Source: JBIOJM01 sp044450785 (GTDB taxonomy: Bacteria; Planctomycetota; Planctomycetia; Isosphaerales; Isosphaeraceae). Taken from it: a stretch of DNA of 28,441 nucleotides. The notes beneath the pieces were generated by a model. The model was not told where the DNA came from, did not search any database, and was given only the letters and a program-made list of their open reading frames with translations. The stretch covers positions 1 to 28,441 of the forward strand of contig JBIOJM010000099.1 of NCBI GenBank assembly GCA_044450785.1, given 5' to 3'. The translations under genes were made by a program, and so were the position numbers. This document shows positions 15,630 through 24,566 of this stretch, one piece after another. How positions within the stretch are numbered: position 1 is the first letter of the stretch; each line of letters starts with the position of its first letter.

Positions 15630-16181
15630 TCAACCAGACTTGCCGGCGGCGATCAACACGGCGACCTCGATCGCCGAGAAGTCGATCAACGGGCGTGGAG
15701 CCATCCGTCCGAACAGGCCCGCGGCACGGCCGTTGATTGTATAGACTCCCACGCGATGAAAGTCGTACCGGATCACCCGGGCGGCGGCCGCCGTCGGTTG
15801 GACCCGCGTGCTGAGCACACGCCGGACGGCTCGCGGCAGGCCCAGCAATTTCAGGCATTCCGGTTGCTCCAGCACGGCCCGCTCCGCCTCGAGTGCTTCC
15901 GCCGTGAGACGCTCGGCCAGGATCGCCAGACTGCGGGCCGCGGCCGCGGGAAGGATCAAGGGAAACGTCGCCAGGGTTGCCACGTCGCCGACTTGCGGGT
16001 CCCACTTGCATCCCTCCAGCACCATGCGGCAACGCACGTCGCCAAACGACTTCGGGTCGATCTCTCGCATCGCGTCCCAGGCTTCGACTTGCACGTCGTC
16101 GAGGCTCGGCCCGATCGCCTTCGCTCGATCCCACTCGGCCGCGACGCGATGGGCATCCGCGTGGCTCATGAGAGGACTCAT
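15630..16181 (-). CDS. Unrecognised protein, first of a gene pair
   Basis: A 183-residue protein of unknown family when started at the ATG at 16181 (MSPLMSHADAHRVAAEWDRA). An in-frame GTG at 16250 would add 23 residues; none of the candidate starts has a good ribosome binding site. The middle is helical and Ala/Leu/Glu-rich (SLAILAERLTAEALEAERAV), followed by PECLKLLGLPRAVRRVL and a C-terminal segment that looks beta-rich (RVIRYDFHRVGVYTING). A Cys pair with Trp (CRMVLEGCKWDP) sits near residue 60. No signal peptide or membrane helix is seen. It is tightly linked to the gene at 14850-15620. Confidence 0.65.
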   Translation of the reverse strand: MSPLMSHADAHRVAAEWDRAKAIGPSLDDVQVEAWDAMREIDPKSFGDVRCRMVLEGCKWDPQVGDVATLATFPLILPAAAARSLAILAERLTAEALEAERAVLEQPECLKLLGLPRAVRRVLSTRVQPTAAAARVIRYDFHRVGVYTINGRAAGLFGRMAPRPLIDFSAIEVAVLIAAGKSG

Positions 16182-16266
16182 CAGGGTAACCGGCGTGCTG
16201 GGAAGCAAACCTCTGGGGTAGGGCCCGAACCAAACCGCGCCCAAGACCACTCTCGGACCAGCCCGC

Positions 16267-16803
16267 TCAATTCAGGAACCATTTTAGGATGTACGCAGAC
16301 CAGCGCGCGATGGCGTAGACCAAGAACCAGAGGAATAACGGAATCGAAAGCCGCACGGCGGCGCCGCCGACTCCGATCTCCTTGCGTCGGATTTTCTGGG
16401 AAATGGCAGCGACCATGAGCGGAACGCAGAGCATCAGCAGGGCGAACGGAAGAATCAGCATGAAAATGAAAAACAAGGTCGCAAGCAACGGCACGGAGAC
16501 CATCAGGCTGACAAAATCCGGATCGTCGAAAATCCAGCGCGGTTGATGTCCCTGGTTGAATCGGGCGGTGAACCAGATCGCGTTCAAGCCGCAATAGTAA
16601 AGAATGGGAGAGACAAAGGAGGTCCACGCGGCAGCCTCCAACCGGCGTCCCGGCTTGGTCAGGACGATGGGGATGGCGATGAGAGACGCTGCGACCAGTA
16701 GCCCGGACGCGATCCAGACACCCAGCCCAGCGGCGATGACCGCAAACAGCGCGATCACCACCATTGAGTGCCATAAGCTGAATGTTACCCTCGACAGCCG
16801 CAT
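16267..16803 (-). CDS. Small polytopic membrane protein
   Basis: A 178-residue protein with about five or six hydrophobic segments: two at 14-47 (VVIALFAVIAAGLGVWIASG, then LLVAASLIAIPIVL), one near 59-77, two between 98 and 134, and one near 152-173. The N-terminus (RVTFSLWHSMVVIALFAV) resembles the FSLRTLL-type leader seen in many planctomycete membrane proteins of unknown role. No catalytic residues stand out. It lies upstream of the two unrecognised minus-strand genes and may be cotranscribed with them, and is divergent from the sigma factor gene, with 237 bases between the starts. Confidence 0.65.
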   Translation of the reverse strand: MRLSRVTFSLWHSMVVIALFAVIAAGLGVWIASGLLVAASLIAIPIVLTKPGRRLEAAAWTSFVSPILYYCGLNAIWFTARFNQGHQPRWIFDDPDFVSLMVSVPLLATLFFIFMLILPFALLMLCVPLMVAAISQKIRRKEIGVGGAAVRLSIPLFLWFLVYAIARWSAYILKWFLN

Positions 16804-17040
16804 CGGTCATCCCCGGCACCCAGAGGCCCGCCACTTCGCATCAAGGTCACGGCGCGATTGAACCATTCCCCGCGAGGCGACCTCGGACTGCTCAATCATT
16901 TCGACTATGCTGGTTTGGCGGCAATGGCCCACTCCGCCGGCACGAGCAAATTCCGTTCACGAGAAGCCGGTACGGAAAAATCTTTCAAAAAATCGCTCGC
17001 AGCCTGTCCAGTAAACCGCTCCATCCGGAGTTAGTATCTG
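16804..17040. promoter_or_regulatory. Divergent intergenic region before the ECF sigma operon
   Basis: Two divergent starts flank this region, so it must hold promoters for both. An A-rich run at about 16976-16991 lies 50-65 bases before the sigma factor start, and GGAG at 17027-17030 is ten bases upstream of that ATG. I could not pick out a defensible -35/-10 pair or operator. Confidence 0.4.
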
Positions 17041-17691
17041 ATGGGAACCGCGATGACCGGCAACTCCGCCGATACAGCCCGCCTTCTGGAACAGGCCCGT
17101 GCCGGGGACAAGGCGGCTTTGAATGAGCTATTCGCCCGGCACCGGGCGCGCCTGCGGCGCATGGTCGAGCTGCGCCTCGACGGCCGGTTGCTGGCGCGGA
17201 TCGACGCGTCGGACGTGGTCCAGGAGGCTTACCTCGAGGCTGTCACCCGGCTCGACGAATACTTGCGCGAGCCGAACTACCCGCTCTTTCTCTGGCTGCG
17301 GCTGATCGTCGGCGAACGGCTCCTGAAATTGCATCGCCACCACCTGGGAACGCAGATGCGCGACGCCGGGCTGGAGGTCTCGATTTACCGGGGCGCCTTG
17401 CCGGCGGCCTCGTCGTCGGCATTGGCGGCCCAGCTCCTGGGCAAGCACACCTCGCCCACGCAGGCGGCCGTGCGGGCGGAACGGATGATGCGCGTTCAGG
17501 AAGCCCTCAACACACTCGAGCCGATCGACCGCGAAGTCTTGTCTCTTCGACATTTCGAGGAGATGAGCCTGGCCGAAACGGCCCTGTCGCTTGGCATCGA
17601 GGAGCCGGCCGCCGCCAAGCGCTACATTCGTGCGCTCAAGCGACTCAAGGCAACCCTCGCCAATATGCCGGGAGGACTCGAAAGTGTCTGA
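17041..17691 (+). CDS. ECF-type sigma-70 family RNA polymerase sigma factor
   Basis: A 216-residue sigma factor. Region 2 is clear (LLEQARAGDKAALNELFARH, then RIDASDVVQEAYLEAVTRLD), and region 4 is at about 155-210 (LEPIDREVLSLRHFEEMSLA, ETALSLGIEEPAAAKRY). It should direct RNA polymerase to specific promoters. No separate anti-sigma gene is seen. Instead its 3' end overlaps the following kinase gene by eight bases, the arrangement described for planctomycete ECF groups linked to Ser/Thr kinases, where the kinase is thought to take the anti-sigma or activating role. Residues 105-150 form a longer, Ala/Ser-rich linker between regions 2 and 4. Confidence 0.9.
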   Translation: MGTAMTGNSADTARLLEQARAGDKAALNELFARHRARLRRMVELRLDGRLLARIDASDVVQEAYLEAVTRLDEYLREPNYPLFLWLRLIVGERLLKLHRHHLGTQMRDAGLEVSIYRGALPAASSSALAAQLLGKHTSPTQAAVRAERMMRVQEALNTLEPIDREVLSLRHFEEMSLAETALSLGIEEPAAAKRYIRALKRLKATLANMPGGLESV

Positions 17692-20600
17692 CAATCCATC
17701 GAACAGCTCCGCCAACTACGTCCTGCTCACCCGGCTCGCCGACGAGTTCGCCGCCCGCTACCGGGCCGGCGAACGGCCGGCCCTCCAGGAGTACATCGAT
17801 CGCTATCCCGAGCTGGCCGACGACATTCACGAGCTCTTCCCGGCCATGGTCGAGATCGAGCAGGTCAAGGAAGACCACCAGCAGGACGCCGGGCAAGCGG
17901 CCGCGCCGGCGTTTCCCGCTCTCCAGCAGGTTGGCGATTTTCGGATCATCCGCGAAGTCGGCAAGGGGGGCATGGGCATTGTCTACGAAGCCGAGCAGGT
18001 TTCGCTCGGTCGCCACGTGGCGCTCAAGGTGCTGCCCAGGAACATGCTCCTGGACGCCAAGGCCAAGCGGCGCTTCGAGCGCGAGGCGAAGTCGGCGGCC
18101 AAGCTGCACCACACCAACATCGTGCCTGTGTTTGGCGTGGGCGAGCAGGACGGCATGCCGTATTACGTCATGCAGTTCATTCAGGGCCTCGGGCTCGATG
18201 AGGTGCTGGACGAGTTGAAGAAGCTGCAGCTCGGTAACGTCCAGACCGGCACGTTCACCGGCGGTGGTCTCCGCGTCTCGCGCAAGGAGATCTCGGCCGT
18301 GAATGTGGCCCGCTCGCTGATGACGGGCGAGTTTCAGTGGGCGTATGACGAGAACGATGAAAATACGACGCCGGTGACTGTGAACGGGGCGAAGCAGGAG
18401 GTTCAGGCGTCAGGCGCCCCCCCATCGCCGGCGCTGTCCGATTCGTTCACGATGTCGTCCTCCTCGGTCGTGTTGCCGGGTCAAAGCCGGGACGGCAGCA
18501 AGTCGAAGGGCCGGCGGAAGTCGTACTGGCGAAGCGTGGCGAGCATCGGCGTGCAGGTGGCCAACGCGCTCGAGTATGCCCACAAGCAAGGGGTCCACCA
18601 TCGTGACGTCAAGCCGTCGAACTTGCTCCTGGACACGCAGGCGACAGTCTGGGTCACCGACTTCGGCCTCGCCAAGGCCAACGACCAGCAGAGCCTCACG
18701 CACACGGGCGACATCCTGGGCACGCTGCGGTACATGCCGCCGGAAGCGTTCGAGGGCAAGACCGACGCCCGCAGCGACGTCTATTCGCTGGGCTTGACGC
18801 TCTACGAGATGCTGGCATTCCGGCCCGCGTTCGACGAGAAGGAGCGTAACAAGCTGATCAAGCAAGTAACATCCACGGAGCCAGCCCGGCTACGAAAGCT
18901 GAACCGGCAAGTGCCCCAGGACCTCGAGACGATCGTGCACAAGGCGATCGGTAAGGACCCCAAGGAGCGCTACGCTTCGGCGGGAGCGCTCGCCGAGGAC
19001 TTGTACCGGTTCATCGAGGATGAGCCGATCAAGGCACGCCGCGTGAGCCCGACGGAGCGCCTGTGGCGCTGGTGCAAGCGGAATAGGGCGCTGGCGGCAT
19101 CGTCGGCAATCGCGGCAGCCGGCCTCGTGGCCGTGACCGTCTTCGCCATTCTGTTCGCCCTTGTCCAGTCGAACAATGCCGCCCGGCAAGCCCGCTCGAA
19201 TGCCGCCTTGATCGAGGAACAGCGTCACACCCGAGCCGAGAAAGACCGTGCCGAGCAGCTTCTGGCGAAGGCCGAGAAACTCGCGGTCGATCTCTCCGCT
19301 GCTCTCAATGAGACCAAGAAGCACGAGGCCATGCTGGCCGTCGAAAAGGGCCACACCTTGATCGGCCAGGGGCAGCTCTATCCGGGAATGCTCTGGATGG
19401 CACGGGGCCTGGAGACCGCACCCGCTGATGCCGTGTCATTGCAGGATTCCATTCGCACGAGCCTGGCCGCCTTGCGCAGCGACGTTCCGGTCCTTCGCCT
19501 GGCTCTCACGACTCCCAGTGGCTGGGCAGCGGCATTTAGCCCTGACGGCAAGACGATTCTGACCGGCGGCGGTCCATTTGGGGGGAGAGGGGAGGCCCGG
19601 CTCTGGGACGCCGTGACGGGTGAACCTCACGGACAGCCCTTGCCGCACGAACACCAGGTTCATGCCGTGGCCTTCAGCCCCGACGGCAAAACCATTCTCA
19701 CGGGGAGTGGCGATTTCCAATCCCGCCAGGGGGAAGCGCGGCTTTGGGATGCAACCAGCGGCAAACCTCTCGGACAGCCCTTGCCGCATCAAGGCCTGGT
19801 GTGGGCGCTGGCTTTCAGCCCCGACGGCAAAACCATTCTCACGGGGGCCGCGGATTTCCAGGCCGGCAAGGGAGAGGCCCGGTTGTGGGACGCCGCCAGC
19901 GGCAAACCACGGGGACAACCCTTACCGCAGCTCGGCGGCAACTTTCTCGCCCTGGCGTTTTGCCCTGATGGAAAGGCTTTTGCTACGGCAAGCTCGAACT
20001 TCCTGACGAGCAAAAGCGAGGTTCGGCTGTGGGATGCTGCCAGCGGGAAACCGCTCGGAGAACCGATCGGTGTCGCCGGTGTGGTCTTTTCCGTGGTCCT
20101 TAGCCCCGACGGCAGAACCGTTGTCACGGGAGGCGGCGACATTCAGTCGCGGAAAGGAGAAGTCCGTTTCTGGGATCGTGCCGCCGGCACACCAATCGGC
20201 CAGCCTTTGCCGCACGCCGCCCCGGTGTCTTCCGTGGCTTTCAGTCCGGACGGCCGAATGCTCCTGACCGGTAGCGGGGACTATCTTGCCCCAAAGGGAG
20301 AAGCGCAGCTCTGGGATGCGGCCACGGGCAAACCGCTCGGAGCGCCGATCAGTCAACAGGGACCGGTCCTGCATGTCGCGTTCAGCCCGGATGGGCGCAC
20401 GATTCTCACCGGTGGGTCCGAATCCAGCTTTCTCTGGGAACTACCGACGGACGGACTGATCGGCCCCTTGCTGGTCCATCAAGAATCGGTGTCGGCCGTT
20501 GCCTTCAGCCCGGACGGCAAAATGATCGTCACGGGCACCGGAATGGGTGTCAAGAGGGGAGCCGCGCAGCGCTGGGAGACCGCCACCGGCAGACCGATCG

Positions 20601-23584
20601 GCCCACCCTTGCCGCAGCCGGGCTATGTTTTGGCCGTGGCCTTCAGCCGCGATGGCACCAAGCTTCTGACCGGCACCGGATACCTGGATGAGTACAGAGG
20701 CGAAGCCCAGCTCTGGGACGCGGCCACCGGCAAGCCGATCGGCCGCCCCGTGCCGCATCGCAACGATGTCACAGCCGTTGCCTTCAGTCCCGACGGCAAA
20801 CGAACCCTGACGGGCAGCATGGACAGAACCGCCCGTCTCTGGGATGCCGCCAACGGGCAACCGATTGGAGAGGCGCTCGTGCATCCTGCTGCGGTCACGT
20901 GCCTGGCCTTCAGCCCCGACGGCAAGACGATTCTGACCGGTTATGGGAAGCAAGCCCGACGATGGGACGCCGACACCGGCAAGCCACTGGGCGCCCTCCT
21001 GGAGCATCAGGGGGCGGTCAAGAGTGTGACCTTCAGTCCCAGCGGCCAGACTTTTGCCACTGCCTGCCAAGACCGCCTCCTTCTCCTGTGGGATACCCTG
21101 ACGGCGAAACCGCTCGGATTTCCTCTCGATCATCCCGACGCCGTCACGGCGGTCGTTTTCAGCCCGGACGGAAACCTCCTGTTGACCGGATGCCAGGACA
21201 ACATGGCCCGCGTTTGGGACGCCCGCACGGGCCTTGCGGTTGGCACGAGCCTGCGGCACCCCAAGCCCGTGACCAGCGTCGCGTTCAGCCCCGACGGCCA
21301 GACCATCTTGACGGGATGTGCGGACGGGCTGGCTCGTCTCTGGGATGCGGCGACTCGGGTAACCGGTGACAACGCCCGGCTCGTGCGCTGGGTCGAAGTG
21401 CAGAGCGGCATGGAGCTCTCCCCCGAGGGGGCTGTGCGAAAACTGGACGGAGCCACGCTACAACAGCGACGCGAGAGCCTGGCGAAGCTCGGTGGTCCCC
21501 TGGAAGGCCGATCCGGCCCGCTCTCATGGCATTTGCGGCAGGCGCTCCTGAGTCTCGATGCCGGGGACTGGCGGGCTGCCATGTGGCAGTTGGACCATCA
21601 AATCGGGGATCATTCCCAGGACGCTCTGGCGTTTGCGCTGCGCACCCGAGCGCACCTCGAGCAGGAGCAGCTCGACCTGGCCGCCGCCGATTTTGGCCGG
21701 GCCCTGGCCTTGGGCCCGCCCGAAAGCGTTCTGCCGAGCTTTCGAGCCTTTGCGGCGGACGCCATCGAGAAGAAGCGCGGCCAGCGCGCTCTCTGGTATC
21801 TCGACCGCCTCATCCAGGCCGAGCCGCGCGATGCCTGGGCTTGGCTGACGCGTGGGCAACTCCAAGCAGAGCACGCCCAATGGCAAAAGGCAGCCAGCGA
21901 CATGGCCCGAGGCCTTGACCTGGATCCGTCGAACCATCAGGCTTGGTATCGTGCCATACCGCCGCAATTGTATTGTGGGGATCTTGACGCTTATCGGCGG
22001 CTTTGCCACGCGGCGCTCGACCAATTCGGCGACACCGTCGACCCGAGGATTGCCGAGCGAATTGCCAAGGCCTGCTTGCTCATGCCGAACGCGGTGGAGG
22101 ATCGTCAACACCTGTCCCAGCTTGCCGATCGATCCGTTAAGTTAGGTTACGGGAGCTACGCCCTACCGTTGTTCGAACTTGCCAAAGGGATGGCCGAGTA
22201 CCGGGACGGCCGGTTTCATAGCGCGGTTGATTGGCTGCAAGAGAGACTCCAGTTTTCTGATTGGACCAGGGACGTACCTGCCCAATCGTTCTTGGCCATG
22301 GCTTACCATCGGCTAGGCCAGAGTGAAAAAGCCCGGCAGGCGCTGGATAAAGCCAGCCAGCTTCGGGAGCAGATGCCAAAACCCGACGAAGCGGGTTTGT
22401 CAAAGAGGCGGTTCGTCGACTGGATCGTCAGCCAAATCGCTTATCGCGAGGCGGCCGCGCTCCTGGATGTGCCCCACCGCCGGGAAGCGGAAGTGTGTCT
22501 TCAGAAACATCAATGGTCGGACGCCGCCCAACACCTCAAGCACTTGATCGAGACCGATCCGGGTTTCTGGCCGGACTGGGTTTCCCGTTCTTGCGCCTCC
22601 GCGGAGCTGGGCCGGCAGAGCGAGGCGGATGCCGACTTCGCACGGGCTTTGGCGCTCGCGCGCGATAATCCGGGGCCCTGGCTCAAGCGCGGGCGGTTCC
22701 ACGCGGAACTGAGCCGGCCCGAGGAGGCAGCCGCCGACTTCGTTCGCGCCCTCGAGCTGATGCCGGAGAGTCCCGACTGGGAGACTGAGCGCAGCGCGGT
22801 CTGCCGGGAGCTGTTCGCTTCGCAGCCCATCTTTGCCGAGGTCATGGAGCTCCGTCCCAAGGACGGCGGTCTCTGGCTTGCCCGCGCCCGTTCTCACGCC
22901 GAGCGGAAGGCATGGGACAAGGCAATAGAGGACTACGACAGAGCAGCCGAGTTGAAACCGGGCGACCGTAAGCTTCGTCTGGAGCGAGGGCGCTGCCTGG
23001 CGATCCTTGGCCGTTGGGATCGAGCGGCCGCGGACTATGCCAAGGGGTTGGAGTCCAAGCCCGACGATGTGGATGTCTGGTACGAGGCCGCGATGGCCCA
23101 CCTGGCCGCGGGAAAGAGCGACGGTTACCGGAGCATTTGCTCGCGAATGTGGGACCAATTTGGCAAAACGACAAACGACCAGGTTGGCCAAAGGGTTGCT
23201 TACACCCTCGTGCAATCGCCCAAGGCGGTCGCCAACGTGCCGGTCGTCAAGTTGGAGATGTACACTGCCGGAGGCCCGGGGTTCGGTGCCGTCCTACACC
23301 GCGCCGGGAAGTGGGAGGATGCGGTCCGGGAGTTGGACCAATCGGCACAAACGTCGATCGGGTTCCGCCAATCTTGGTGCTGGCTGTTTCTGGCGATGGC
23401 ACACCACCGGCTGGGCCATGCCGCCACGGCCCGGCAATTCCTGGACAAAGCCCGGAGCTGGATCGACGAAGCCGGCCGCGACGCAAAGAGCAATCTGAAT
23501 TGGGCCGAGCGGATCGAATTCCAGACGCTCCGCCGCGAAGCCGAGGAGCTGCGGAGTGAAAAGCCGGTTGCCGCCCCCAGGTAA
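17684..23584 (+). CDS. Ser/Thr protein kinase with 14 WD40 repeats and TPR tail
   Basis: A 1966-residue protein. I start it at GTG 17684, after GGAGG at 17671-17675; the longer frame upstream lies inside the sigma gene. Residues 1-80 are a helical segment (ADEFAARYRAGERPALQEYI). The kinase follows (about 83-440): GKGGMG loop, VALKVLP, a roughly 90-residue Ser/Thr-rich insertion before the catalytic loop, HRDVKPSN (D308), DFG (D326), and YMPPEA in place of the usual APE. A membrane helix lies at about 469-496, followed by a coiled-coil segment. Residues about 606-1235 hold 14 WD40 repeats (FSPDGKTILTG...LWDAATGKPLG), enough for two seven-bladed propellers. The rest (about 1270-1950) is TPR-like. 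The WD40/TPR part should be extracytoplasmic and sense or bind something. It is coupled to the sigma gene and followed after ten bases by DUF4058. Confidence 0.92.
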   Translation: MSDNPSNSSANYVLLTRLADEFAARYRAGERPALQEYIDRYPELADDIHELFPAMVEIEQVKEDHQQDAGQAAAPAFPALQQVGDFRIIREVGKGGMGIVYEAEQVSLGRHVALKVLPRNMLLDAKAKRRFEREAKSAAKLHHTNIVPVFGVGEQDGMPYYVMQFIQGLGLDEVLDELKKLQLGNVQTGTFTGGGLRVSRKEISAVNVARSLMTGEFQWAYDENDENTTPVTVNGAKQEVQASGAPPSPALSDSFTMSSSSVVLPGQSRDGSKSKGRRKSYWRSVASIGVQVANALEYAHKQGVHHRDVKPSNLLLDTQATVWVTDFGLAKANDQQSLTHTGDILGTLRYMPPEAFEGKTDARSDVYSLGLTLYEMLAFRPAFDEKERNKLIKQVTSTEPARLRKLNRQVPQDLETIVHKAIGKDPKERYASAGALAEDLYRFIEDEPIKARRVSPTERLWRWCKRNRALAASSAIAAAGLVAVTVFAILFALVQSNNAARQARSNAALIEEQRHTRAEKDRAEQLLAKAEKLAVDLSAALNETKKHEAMLAVEKGHTLIGQGQLYPGMLWMARGLETAPADAVSLQDSIRTSLAALRSDVPVLRLALTTPSGWAAAFSPDGKTILTGGGPFGGRGEARLWDAVTGEPHGQPLPHEHQVHAVAFSPDGKTILTGSGDFQSRQGEARLWDATSGKPLGQPLPHQGLVWALAFSPDGKTILTGAADFQAGKGEARLWDAASGKPRGQPLPQLGGNFLALAFCPDGKAFATASSNFLTSKSEVRLWDAASGKPLGEPIGVAGVVFSVVLSPDGRTVVTGGGDIQSRKGEVRFWDRAAGTPIGQPLPHAAPVSSVAFSPDGRMLLTGSGDYLAPKGEAQLWDAATGKPLGAPISQQGPVLHVAFSPDGRTILTGGSESSFLWELPTDGLIGPLLVHQESVSAVAFSPDGKMIVTGTGMGVKRGAAQRWETATGRPIGPPLPQPGYVLAVAFSRDGTKLLTGTGYLDEYRGEAQLWDAATGKPIGRPVPHRNDVTAVAFSPDGKRTLTGSMDRTARLWDAANGQPIGEALVHPAAVTCLAFSPDGKTILTGYGKQARRWDADTGKPLGALLEHQGAVKSVTFSPSGQTFATACQDRLLLLWDTLTAKPLGFPLDHPDAVTAVVFSPDGNLLLTGCQDNMARVWDARTGLAVGTSLRHPKPVTSVAFSPDGQTILTGCADGLARLWDAATRVTGDNARLVRWVEVQSGMELSPEGAVRKLDGATLQQRRESLAKLGGPLEGRSGPLSWHLRQALLSLDAGDWRAAMWQLDHQIGDHSQDALAFALRTRAHLEQEQLDLAAADFGRALALGPPESVLPSFRAFAADAIEKKRGQRALWYLDRLIQAEPRDAWAWLTRGQLQAEHAQWQKAASDMARGLDLDPSNHQAWYRAIPPQLYCGDLDAYRRLCHAALDQFGDTVDPRIAERIAKACLLMPNAVEDRQHLSQLADRSVKLGYGSYALPLFELAKGMAEYRDGRFHSAVDWLQERLQFSDWTRDVPAQSFLAMAYHRLGQSEKARQALDKASQLREQMPKPDEAGLSKRRFVDWIVSQIAYREAAALLDVPHRREAEVCLQKHQWSDAAQHLKHLIETDPGFWPDWVSRSCASAELGRQSEADADFARALALARDNPGPWLKRGRFHAELSRPEEAAADFVRALELMPESPDWETERSAVCRELFASQPIFAEVMELRPKDGGLWLARARSHAERKAWDKAIEDYDRAAELKPGDRKLRLERGRCLAILGRWDRAAADYAKGLESKPDDVDVWYEAAMAHLAAGKSDGYRSICSRMWDQFGKTTNDQVGQRVAYTLVQSPKAVANVPVVKLEMYTAGGPGFGAVLHRAGKWEDAVRELDQSAQTSIGFRQSWCWLFLAMAHHRLGHAATARQFLDKARSWIDEAGRDAKSNLNWAERIEFQTLRREAEELRSEKPVAAPR
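19500..21360 (+). repeat. WD40-encoding repeat array (14 units)
   Basis: Fourteen units of about 115-140 bases each encode AFSPDGKTILTG and end in LWDAATGKPLG or a variant. Units 1-6, 8 and 9 carry an extra stretch of about eight residues between TG and the Trp-Asp strand (for example GDFQSRQGEAR), whereas units 10-14 have the normal spacing. Unit 7 lacks both this extra stretch and the standard strand (SSFLWELP). Confidence 0.85.
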
Positions 23585-23594
23585 GGAGGAGATC

Positions 23595-24404
23595 ATGAAG
23601 TCGCCGTTTCCAGGCATGGATCCCTACATCGAGGCTTGCGGGCTGTGGGGAGATTTTCACAGCCACTTGATTGAGAAGATCGGTGAGAAACTCGCCGATG
23701 TGGCTCCGGAAAATTACCTGGTACGGACCGGGGAACGATCGTACGTTGTCCTCGTGGAGTCCGAAGGCGAGAGAAGCTACGCTTTCTTGCCCGATGTCGG
23801 CATCACCGCTCCTCGCGGCCGGAAGAAGACCCCGAGAAAAGGCGGCACGGCGTTGGCGGAGCCGGTCGGCGAGGCCGAGCCCGTGACCATGCGCGCCTTC
23901 ATCCAGGAGGAGCGTCGCGAAGCCTTCATCGAAATCTACGAGGTGAGTCCCGGCCAGCGCCTGGTGACAAGCATCGAGGTCCTGTCGCCGTCCAACAAGC
24001 GTCCCGGCACGGAGGGGTGGGAACTCTACCAGCGTAAGCGGCAAAGTCTTTTACTCGGCAATGTGAACCTCGTCGAAATCGACCTGCTCCGCGGCGGCCA
24101 TCGCATGCCCATGCTCGATCCCTGGCCAGACAGTCCTTACACCCTGCTGGTCGCCCGGGCGAGGGCCCAAATCTGCCGGGTCTGGCGGGCCCACTATCGC
24201 CGGCCGTTGCCCCTATTTCCCGTGCCGCTCGCGAAACCGGACTCCGATATCCCGCTAGACCTTCAGCCGATGATCGATGAGATCTATCAGCGGTTCCGCT
24301 ACCCGCGAAGTATCGACTACGGCAAGCCTTTGACCCCGCCGCTAGATGCCGCGGAAACCGGCTGGCTGAAGCAACAACTCCAGGCCAGGCATAGCCGCCG
24401 ATAA
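23595..24404 (+). CDS. DUF4058 family protein
   Basis: A 269-residue protein starting MKSPFPGMDPYIEA, the diagnostic opening of DUF4058. The centre, IEVLSPSNKRPG followed by YQRKRQSLL and NLVEIDLLRGG, resembles a PD-(D/E)xK nuclease-like core, with Glu, Lys and Asp in plausible positions, but nuclease activity is not established for the family. AAGGAGGA lies just before the ATG at 23595, ten bases after the kinase stop, so it belongs to the sigma-kinase operon. It has no signal peptide or membrane helix and should be cytoplasmic. A REP-like repeat follows. Confidence 0.85.
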   Translation: MKSPFPGMDPYIEACGLWGDFHSHLIEKIGEKLADVAPENYLVRTGERSYVVLVESEGERSYAFLPDVGITAPRGRKKTPRKGGTALAEPVGEAEPVTMRAFIQEERREAFIEIYEVSPGQRLVTSIEVLSPSNKRPGTEGWELYQRKRQSLLLGNVNLVEIDLLRGGHRMPMLDPWPDSPYTLLVARARAQICRVWRAHYRRPLPLFPVPLAKPDSDIPLDLQPMIDEIYQRFRYPRSIDYGKPLTPPLDAAETGWLKQQLQARHSRR

Positions 24405-24420
24405 CGGCAAGGACGAATTC

Positions 24421-24470
24421 CCCACCTCGCCCCCACGGTGAGAGGTCGGCCGCAGGCCGGGTGAGGGGGC
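24421..24470. repeat. REP-like palindromic interspersed repeat
   Basis: This short block contains the palindrome CGGCC-GCA-GGCCG (24447-24459) and, just before it, a second imperfect stem ACCTC...GAGGT (24424-24446), followed by GGGTGAGGGGG. The motif GAGAGGTCGGCCGCAGGCCG resembles a palindromic repeat I recall as widespread in high-GC genomes, including planctomycetes. It lies 16 bases after the DUF4058 stop, between convergent genes, and might also help end transcription. Copy number cannot be judged from one window. Confidence 0.5.
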
Positions 24471-24566
24471 CCGTGCGGTGGTGTTCAACCCCGCAGAAGA
24501 AGGTCCAAGGTGATCGCCCATGATCATGTCCCGCCCAGAACCACCGGGTCCTCTTATCCGCGGCCG

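Noticed and set aside
15472..16233. Minus-strand frame of 253 codons over the unrecognised gene pair
   Set aside because: Composition is Arg/Gly/Ser-rich and it would cross the boundary between two genes with better composition and normal spacing.
17591..17683. N-terminal extension of the sigma-linked kinase
   Set aside because: The extension overlaps sigma region 4 in another frame and has no ribosome binding site; GTG 17684 has GGAGG upstream.
20441..21259. Minus-strand frame of 272 codons with internal repetition
   Set aside because: The repetition is only the antisense image of the WD40 units.
23247..24044. Minus-strand frame of 265 codons over the DUF4058 gene
   Set aside because: Antisense to two clear genes; no family resemblance.
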